DNA of 64,000 bases from Clostridiales bacterium (GTDB taxonomy: Bacteria; Bacillota; Clostridia; Oscillospirales; Acutalibacteraceae). Under the pieces are notes generated by a model, which had not been told where the DNA came from, made no database searches, and was given only the letters and a program-made list of their open reading frames with translations. The translations under genes and the position numbers were made by a program. The stretch is taken from NCBI GenBank assembly GCA_012839345.1, contig DUNN01000003.1, forward strand, positions 124,001 to 188,000, in the 5' to 3' direction. The stretch's first letter is position 1. Every line of letters begins with the position of its first letter. This document shows, one piece after another, positions 58,826-64,000 of the stretch.

Positions 58826-59463
58826 GGAAACAAGTGAAAGTATGGCTGTGCTGTCTTACCTTCGTATTTGCAGTTTCGTTTTATACGGTTTTGGCATACG
58901 CTTCTTCCACCTCTTCTGCACAGGATTTGACCGGGACCGGGGGCAATGTGAACGGACTAACCGCGTCGGAGGTTCAGAGAATTCTGGATGAGCAGTCCAA
59001 AGCAGCCATGGCGGCCTCCTCAAAAGCATCGTCCGCACCGAGTTCCAGAATTGCATCGTCCAGCCGAAGGGCTTCTTCCTTCAGCAGCAGTGGAAACGGC
59101 GATTCCTCCTCGGTTTCCTCCGGGGATACTTCCGGCGGCGTTTCCAGCGGACTTGCCTCCGACCCGGCGGAAAGCAACTGGGGATCCTCCAATGAAATCA
59201 GCCTGCCAAGCGTGGGCAGTGTGGAGGAAGAAAATCCGCTGAGTTCCGTGATCGTGAATCCGCAGCAGAATCAGCAGATGAGCCTGATCGGAATTATTTC
59301 CTGGATTTGCATTCTTTTGGGTGTAGTAGTTGTGCTGGCTGTAGTTTTCAGCAACCGCAGGCCGCCGCGGGGCGGCTCCGGACGCAAGCGGTACCGCCGG
59401 CAGAACCGCTCGAACAAGAAACATCTTCTGAACGATAAATATTACCGCCATATGCGGTATTGA
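58822..59463 (+). CDS. Ser-rich secreted protein with C-terminal membrane anchor
   Basis: 213 residues. Signal peptide (MRKQVKVWLCCLTFVFAVSF), short domain NGLTASEVQRILDEQSKAAM, a low-complexity Ser region (about 65-125), a membrane segment at about 153-175 (LIGIISWICILLGVVVVLAV), and a very basic cytoplasmic tail (RRPPRGGSGRKRYRRQNRSN). Possibly a spore or cell-surface protein. No family recognised. Confidence 0.72.
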   Translation: MRKQVKVWLCCLTFVFAVSFYTVLAYASSTSSAQDLTGTGGNVNGLTASEVQRILDEQSKAAMAASSKASSAPSSRIASSSRRASSFSSSGNGDSSSVSSGDTSGGVSSGLASDPAESNWGSSNEISLPSVGSVEEENPLSSVIVNPQQNQQMSLIGIISWICILLGVVVVLAVVFSNRRPPRGGSGRKRYRRQNRSNKKHLLNDKYYRHMRY

Positions 59464-59468
59464 AAAAG

Positions 59469-59511
59469 GCGGTGCGAAATGAACTGGATTCATTTTGCAC
59501 CGCTCTTTTTG
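59469..59511 (+). terminator. Terminator after the Ser-rich protein gene
   Basis: GCGGTGCGAAATGAA (59469-59483) and TTCATTTTGCACCGC (59489-59503), then TCTTTTT. Confidence 0.85.
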
Positions 59512-59562
59512 GCAGTACGCCGAATCATCGCGCGGCAGCTCCTTTTTTAATGAGGTGATTTT

Positions 59563-60348
59563 GTGGAAGAACGGAAACGTTCCTTCGATAAGGTAGTGCA
59601 GGCTTATGACCGAAGGCGCCCCCGCTATGTGCCGGAGCTGTTCGATGCTATTTCTCAATTTGCCCGGCTTACACCTGACAGCCGCCTGTTGGAAGTCGGC
59701 TGTGGAACCGGACAGGCAACGGAGCCGTTTTTAAATCGGGGCTGTTCGGTTACAGCGGTGGAACTGGGGAAGAATATGGCGGTGTATGTGAAAGAAAAGT
59801 TCCGAAACTTTCCCAATTTCCACGTATTCAACCAACCGTTTGAAGAGTTTGAGGGGGAGGAAGGCGAATACGACCTGTTGTATTCGGCGACGGCGTTCCA
59901 CTGGATTGCGCCAGAAACCGGGTATCCGAAGGCGCTCCGGCTTTTAAAGCCGGGCGGAACGCTGGCCCTGTTCTGGACCCGGCCAACCCTTGCCCCAAAC
60001 CAGCCGCTGACCCGGGAGATAAACGCGCTGTACGCGGGAAAATACGCGCGGTATTTTCCGCCGGACGAAGCGAAAAAGCCGGAAAGCCGCGGCCGGCTGT
60101 TTGAAAAAATTCAGCGCGAAATCGAGTGCTTCGGTTTTACAGAACTGTCGTTTCAGCTGTTCCACGGGACCAGGGTGATGACGGGCCGGGAGTATGCGGA
60201 ACTGCTGGACACTTATTCCGATCACCGGACGCTGGAGGAACCGGTGAAACGGGAGTTTTACCATGCGGTTCAGTCGGCGATTGAGTCCCACGGAGACCGG
60301 CTGGAACTTTTGGACACCATGGATTTGTATCTGGCGCGAAAGCCTTGA
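59563..60348 (+). CDS. Class I SAM-dependent methyltransferase
   Basis: 261 residues from GTG at 59563 (GAGGTGATTTT upstream). Motif I LLEVGCGTGQATEPFLNRGC (about 45-64), post-I AVELGKNM, motif II region YDLLYSATAFHWI, motif III LKPGGTLALFWTRP. Substrate unknown. It stands upstream of lepA. Confidence 0.92.
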   Translation: MEERKRSFDKVVQAYDRRRPRYVPELFDAISQFARLTPDSRLLEVGCGTGQATEPFLNRGCSVTAVELGKNMAVYVKEKFRNFPNFHVFNQPFEEFEGEEGEYDLLYSATAFHWIAPETGYPKALRLLKPGGTLALFWTRPTLAPNQPLTREINALYAGKYARYFPPDEAKKPESRGRLFEKIQREIECFGFTELSFQLFHGTRVMTGREYAELLDTYSDHRTLEEPVKREFYHAVQSAIESHGDRLELLDTMDLYLARKP

Positions 60349-60594
60349 ACCCTCTGTTTTTTGCGAAAGCGGTATGGTATAATAGTCCAATCAGCAGGGC
60401 TGATTGGACTTTCGGAAATTGCTGTTCGGCACGCGGTGCCTCCGCGCCAAAGGCGCCGCAATTTCTGCAGCCTGGGACTTCTGCGGTCAGGGAATGATTG
60501 GACTATGGAGGCTCCTTTTCAACTACGGGTGAATTATTTTGCCTGTTTTCTCATTTGCTGTTTATTTTAACAAGATAAGGATTAGGTGATCAAT

Positions 60595-62403
60595 TTGTCG
60601 GTATCACGCGATAAACTGCGCAATTTCAGCATTATTGCGCACATTGACCACGGAAAAAGCACGCTGGCGGACCGGATTCTGGAGCAGACCCAGGCGGTTG
60701 CGCTGCGCGATATGGAAAATCAGATTCTGGACGATATGGATTTGGAACGCGAGCGCGGCATTACCATTAAGGCGCACGCGGTTACGTTGGTGTACCACGC
60801 GAAGGACGGAAACGATTATGTGTTCAACCTGATTGACACGCCCGGCCACGTGGACTTTAACTACGAGGTTTCCCGCTCGCTTGCTGCGTGTGAGGGTGCA
60901 GTGCTGGTTGTGGACGCAACGCAGGGCATTGAGGCGCAGACGCTGGCCAACACGTACCTTGCCGTGGACGCGGGGCTGGAAATTGTTCCGGTTATTAATA
61001 AAATTGATCTGCCCAGTGCGCAGCCGGACAAGGTTCGCGCGGAAATCGAGGACGTCATCGGGATTCCGGCGGATGAAGCACCGTGTATTTCGGCAAAAAT
61101 GGGCATTAATATCGACCAGGTGATGGAGCAGATCGTGAAAAACGTACCGCCGCCGGAAGGTGACGAAAACGCTCCGCTGAAGGCGCTGATTTTTGATTCC
61201 TATTATGATATGTATAAGGGTGTCATTATCCATGTCCGTCTGCGCGACGGGCAGGTTCACCCGGGTGACGTAATCCGGATGATGGCGACGGGCGCGGAGT
61301 TTACCGTGGTAGAGTGCGGCTATGGCCGCGCAACCCGGTTGGAGCCAAGCGACGGCCTGAGCGCCGGGGAGGTCGGCTATATTGCGGCTTCCATCAAGAC
61401 GGTTCGTGACGCGCGCGTGGGCGACACGGTCACGCTGGCGGAAAATCCGGCCAAGGAGCCCCTGCCCGGCTACCGCTCTGTGCAGCCAATGGTGTTCTGC
61501 GGTATTTACCCCGCGGACGGGGCGAATTATCCCGACCTGCGCGACGCTCTGGAAAAGCTGCAGCTGAACGACGCTGCGCTATCCTATGAGCCGGAAACTT
61601 CGGTTGCGCTGGGCTTCGGCTTCCGCTGCGGCTTTTTGGGGCTGCTGCATATGGAGGTGATTCAGGAACGCCTGGAACGGGAGTACAACCTGGACCTGGT
61701 CACCACCGCGCCAAGTGTTATTTACCGAATTACCAAAACCACCGGGGAAGTCCTGATGATTGATAACCCCTCCAACTACCCCGATCCGTCGCAGATTGCA
61801 CAGGCGGAGGAACCGATGGCGAGCGCACACATCTATTCGCCGAGCGAATACGTCGGCAATATCATGGAGCTTTGTCAGGATCGCCGCGGCGTATTCCGTG
61901 ATATGAAATACATTGATACCGACCGCGTAGACATCCATTACGAACTTCCGCTGAACGAAATCATCTATGACTTTTTCGATGCACTGAAGTCCCGCACGCG
62001 CGGCTACGCCTCGTTTGACTACGAACTGAGCGGATACCAGAAGAGCCGTTTGGTGAAGCTGGACATTATGCTCAACGGCGATGTGGTGGACGCGCTCTCG
62101 TTTATTATTCACGAGGACAAGGCCTATTCACGCGCGCGCAAGATGGCGGAGAAGCTGGCAGAAAAGATTCCGCGCCAGCTGTTCGAGGTGCCGATTCAGG
62201 CGTGCATTGGCGGACGCATTATTGCCCGCGAAACGGTGAAAGCGCTGCGCAAGGACGTTTTGGCCAAGTGTTACGGCGGCGACATTACGCGAAAGAAGAA
62301 GCTGCTCGAAAAGCAGAAGGAAGGCAAGAAGCGCATGCGCCAGCTTGGCACTGTAGAAGTGCCGCAGGAGGCGTTTATGAGCGTGCTGAAGCTGGACGAG
62401 TAA
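60595..62403 (+). CDS. lepA: Elongation factor 4
   Basis: 602 residues from TTG at 60595, chosen because the family begins MSxxRDKIRNF and AGGTGATC precedes it; GTG at 60586 is an alternative. Ribosome back-translocase GTPase: G1 [13 protein letters not shown]2 RGITIKA, G3 DTPGHVDF, G4 NKIDLPSA, and the LepA-specific C-terminal domain with [20 protein letters not shown]. Full length. Upstream of hemW and the hrcA promoter, the standard order. Confidence 0.96.
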   Translation: MSVSRDKLRNFSIIAHIDHGKSTLADRILEQTQAVALRDMENQILDDMDLERERGITIKAHAVTLVYHAKDGNDYVFNLIDTPGHVDFNYEVSRSLAACEGAVLVVDATQGIEAQTLANTYLAVDAGLEIVPVINKIDLPSAQPDKVRAEIEDVIGIPADEAPCISAKMGINIDQVMEQIVKNVPPPEGDENAPLKALIFDSYYDMYKGVIIHVRLRDGQVHPGDVIRMMATGAEFTVVECGYGRATRLEPSDGLSAGEVGYIAASIKTVRDARVGDTVTLAENPAKEPLPGYRSVQPMVFCGIYPADGANYPDLRDALEKLQLNDAALSYEPETSVALGFGFRCGFLGLLHMEVIQERLEREYNLDLVTTAPSVIYRITKTTGEVLMIDNPSNYPDPSQIAQAEEPMASAHIYSPSEYVGNIMELCQDRRGVFRDMKYIDTDRVDIHYELPLNEIIYDFFDALKSRTRGYASFDYELSGYQKSRLVKLDIMLNGDVVDALSFIIHEDKAYSRARKMAEKLAEKIPRQLFEVPIQACIGGRIIARETVKALRKDVLAKCYGGDITRKKKLLEKQKEGKKRMRQLGTVEVPQEAFMSVLKLDE

Positions 62404-62458
62404 CTTTCGGAAAAGTCACTCGTCCATGAACAGAGAACAATGAACCGTGAACAAGTTG

Positions 62459-62484
62459 CAGCCGCGCGCTTACGCACGCGGCTG
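62459..62484 (+). other. Hairpin between lepA and hemW
   Basis: CAGCCGCG/CGCGGCTG, perfect 8-bp stem, but no T-run follows, so termination is uncertain. Confidence 0.4.
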
Positions 62485-62572
62485 TGAAATTTAGTCCCTG
62501 AGGTTTTTCTATGAGTCGAATGTGTACAACAAACGGTTTGCTTTTTCACTGTTCACGGATTCGGGGGGTTCT

Positions 62573-63688
62573 ATGGAAAAAGAAAAAAAGATAGGCCTTT
62601 ACATTCATGTTCCGTTCTGCGACGGAAAATGCCCGTACTGCGATTTTTACTCCATGCGTGGAACCGAAGAACGTATGGAACAATATACAAATAGTATAAT
62701 TTCCTCCATATTATCCTATGGAAAGCAGCTGAATCGTAGGGCGGACACCCTTTATTTCGGTGGCGGTACGCCCAGCCTGTTGGGTGCGGCGCGAATCCGT
62801 TCCATTGTGCGGACCGCACAGGAGTGCTTTGGGCTGGAAGATGCCGAAATTACGCTGGAGGCCAATCCAGCGGCGGATTTGAGCGAATTTTTCAGGGCGG
62901 TTCACGATGCCGGAGTGAACCGCCTTTCCATTGGTATGCAGTCTGCGGTGGAGGAGGAATTGCACCTGCTGGGGCGCAGGCACACTGCGCGGCAGGCGGA
63001 ACAGGCGGTGCGGGACGCGCAGAAAGCGGGCTTCACCAATATTTCGCTTGATTTGATGATTGCCACGCCGAACCAGACGATGGAAAGCCTGAAGCGTTCC
63101 ATTCAATTTTGTGCGGAGACCGGGGTTCAGCATATTTCCGCATATTTGCTGAAAATTGAACCGCATACCGCCTACGCAAAACAGCGGGAACAACTCGCCT
63201 TGCCCGACGACGATACCGCCGGGGAACTGTACCTTTGCGCATGCGAAGAATTGGAACGGCTTGGATTTTTACAGTATGAAATTTCTAATTTTGCGGTGCC
63301 GGGGTTTGAAAGCAGACACAACCTAAAATATTGGCACTGCGAAGAATACCTTGGAATCGGTCCGGCCGCGCATTCGTTCCTGAATGGGAACCGGTTTTAT
63401 TACGAACGCAGCCTGCTCGGCTTTCTAAACGGAGGAAAACCGAAAACGGACGGGGAAGGCGGCGGTTTTGAAGAATACGCCATGCTGGCTCTGCGTCTTT
63501 CGGAAGGGCTGACCGAGCGCGGCTGCCGGGAACGGTTTGGTTCCGGAATTCCCGTATCCATGCGGAAAACCGCGAAAAAATATGAGCGCGCCGGACTGAC
63601 CGCCACAACCCCGGACGGGTTCCGACTGACCAGGAACGGCTTTTTGGTGTCCAACACCCTGATTGCGGAGCTGCTGTTTGGGAACTGA
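62573..63688 (+). CDS. hemW: Radical SAM family heme chaperone HemW
   Basis: 371 residues from ATG at 62573 (GGGGGGTT upstream). Radical SAM cluster motif in VPFCDGKCPYCDFYS (CxxxCxYC, about 16-23), GGGTPSLL, and the C-terminal HemW part with LKYWHCEEYLGIGPAAHSF. HemW delivers heme; it was formerly named HemN-like oxidase, which needs further residues not tested here. Confidence 0.93.
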   Translation: MEKEKKIGLYIHVPFCDGKCPYCDFYSMRGTEERMEQYTNSIISSILSYGKQLNRRADTLYFGGGTPSLLGAARIRSIVRTAQECFGLEDAEITLEANPAADLSEFFRAVHDAGVNRLSIGMQSAVEEELHLLGRRHTARQAEQAVRDAQKAGFTNISLDLMIATPNQTMESLKRSIQFCAETGVQHISAYLLKIEPHTAYAKQREQLALPDDDTAGELYLCACEELERLGFLQYEISNFAVPGFESRHNLKYWHCEEYLGIGPAAHSFLNGNRFYYERSLLGFLNGGKPKTDGEGGGFEEYAMLALRLSEGLTERGCRERFGSGIPVSMRKTAKKYERAGLTATTPDGFRLTRNGFLVSNTLIAELLFGN

Positions 63689-63932
63689 CTCTTGACGCAA
63701 AACTTCTATACTTTTTATTCTTTCGCCCTTTATAAAGTAGATGATGGTTACGGATTTTTAAAATTATAGAAACAAAATTTGGCGAACAGCGGACGGTTCT
63801 AAAGCGCAAAAACGAACGTGCCGCGCTTCGCATAATCGCTTTTCAATCACATACCATAAAACACGGAGCGCTAAATATGACATATATGGCGCGCTTTTAT
63901 TGCGATTTCACAATTAGTTTACAAATATTATA
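63689..63932. other. Intergenic region, nothing recognised
   Basis: About 240 AT-rich bases after hemW with no gene seen. Confidence 0.5.
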
Positions 63933-63961
63933 TTGACATTAGCGCTTGGGAATGGTAAATT
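63933..63961 (+). promoter_or_regulatory. Promoter of the downstream heat-shock operon
   Basis: Perfect TTGACA (63933-63938), 17-base spacer, TAAATT (63956-63961). Confidence 0.85.
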
Positions 63962-63972
63962 AGTATCAAGAG

Positions 63973-63999
63973 TTAGCACTCACATATAAAGAGTGCTAA
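63973..63999 (+). promoter_or_regulatory. CIRCE operator (HrcA binding site)
   Basis: TTAGCACTC-N9-GAGTGCTAA, a perfect match to the CIRCE consensus, 11 bases after the -10. By context (lepA-hemW before it) the next gene should be hrcA with grpE-dnaK-dnaJ. Confidence 0.97.
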
Positions 64000-64000
64000 A

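Noticed and set aside
1-64000. CRISPR array or retron
   Set aside because: No regularly spaced repeat series, no cas genes and no reverse transcriptase were seen.

Overview
The window is a piece of a spore-forming Clostridia genome, most likely of the Oscillospirales/Ruminococcaceae type. The chromosomal genes include pyruvate phosphate dikinase, SpoVAE, GPR, SpoIIP, LepA-HemW leading to a CIRCE operator, and BlaI/BlaR1. Promoters and ribosome binding sites are of the Gram-positive type. A conjugative element of about 37 kb interrupts this chromosome.

Left chromosomal flank (1-3690): the 3' part of ppdK, a small membrane protein gene, and a tRNA-Arg(CCT) locus. The locus holds a 5' tRNA half with a perfect promoter, a decayed second copy and one intact tRNA-Arg(CCT).

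Integrative conjugative element (about 3436/3652 to 40627), with Tn1549/CTn-like gene order. The left end has a tyrosine integrase and an excisionase. Next come a sigma/HTH pair, an AgrCA-like two-component system with an ABC transporter, an XRE regulator, a probable oriT, and MobC and relaxase genes. A long leftward operon (35689 to 18122) encodes a DUF6017 HTH protein, PcfB, the VirD4 coupling protein, a Maff2 pilin-like protein, VirB6-like, PrgI/VirB3-like and VirB4 ATPase proteins, a C5 cytosine methyltransferase with two apparent frame breaks, a NlpC/P60 wall hydrolase, a PAPS-reductase-like protein, DUF4315, DUF4366, topoisomerase III, an ArdA antirestriction fusion and a small Cys-rich protein. 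Cargo is AT-rich against this GC-rich backbone: two separate OLD-nuclease + UvrD-helicase pairs (Gabija-like), one left of the operon (13760-17685) and one at the right end (36079-40133), plus a two-gene membrane module (27839-28447) inside the operon. A second excisionase-like gene lies near the right end. The displaced 3' half of a tRNA-Arg with its terminator marks attR.

Right flank (40740-64000): a probable BlaI regulon (BlaI, BlaR1 and three secreted or membrane proteins of unknown role) with three matching TTACA-N2-TGTAA boxes. It is followed by a CPBP protease, TadA, a lipoprotein, a small operon behind a LexA-like box, MnmA, CpXC, AsnB, a HAD phosphatase, SpoVAE, ribosomal protein S20, GPR, SpoIIP, two unknown membrane proteins, a methyltransferase, LepA and HemW. 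The window ends in a promoter plus CIRCE element that should drive hrcA and its heat-shock operon.

The most interesting points are: two Gabija-like systems on one element; a C-terminal motif shared by PcfB, the ArdA fusion and a third element protein, which could be a coupling-protein or translocation signal; the TRADD-N-associated-like membrane pair; the tRNA split by integration; and the three-box BlaI regulon.
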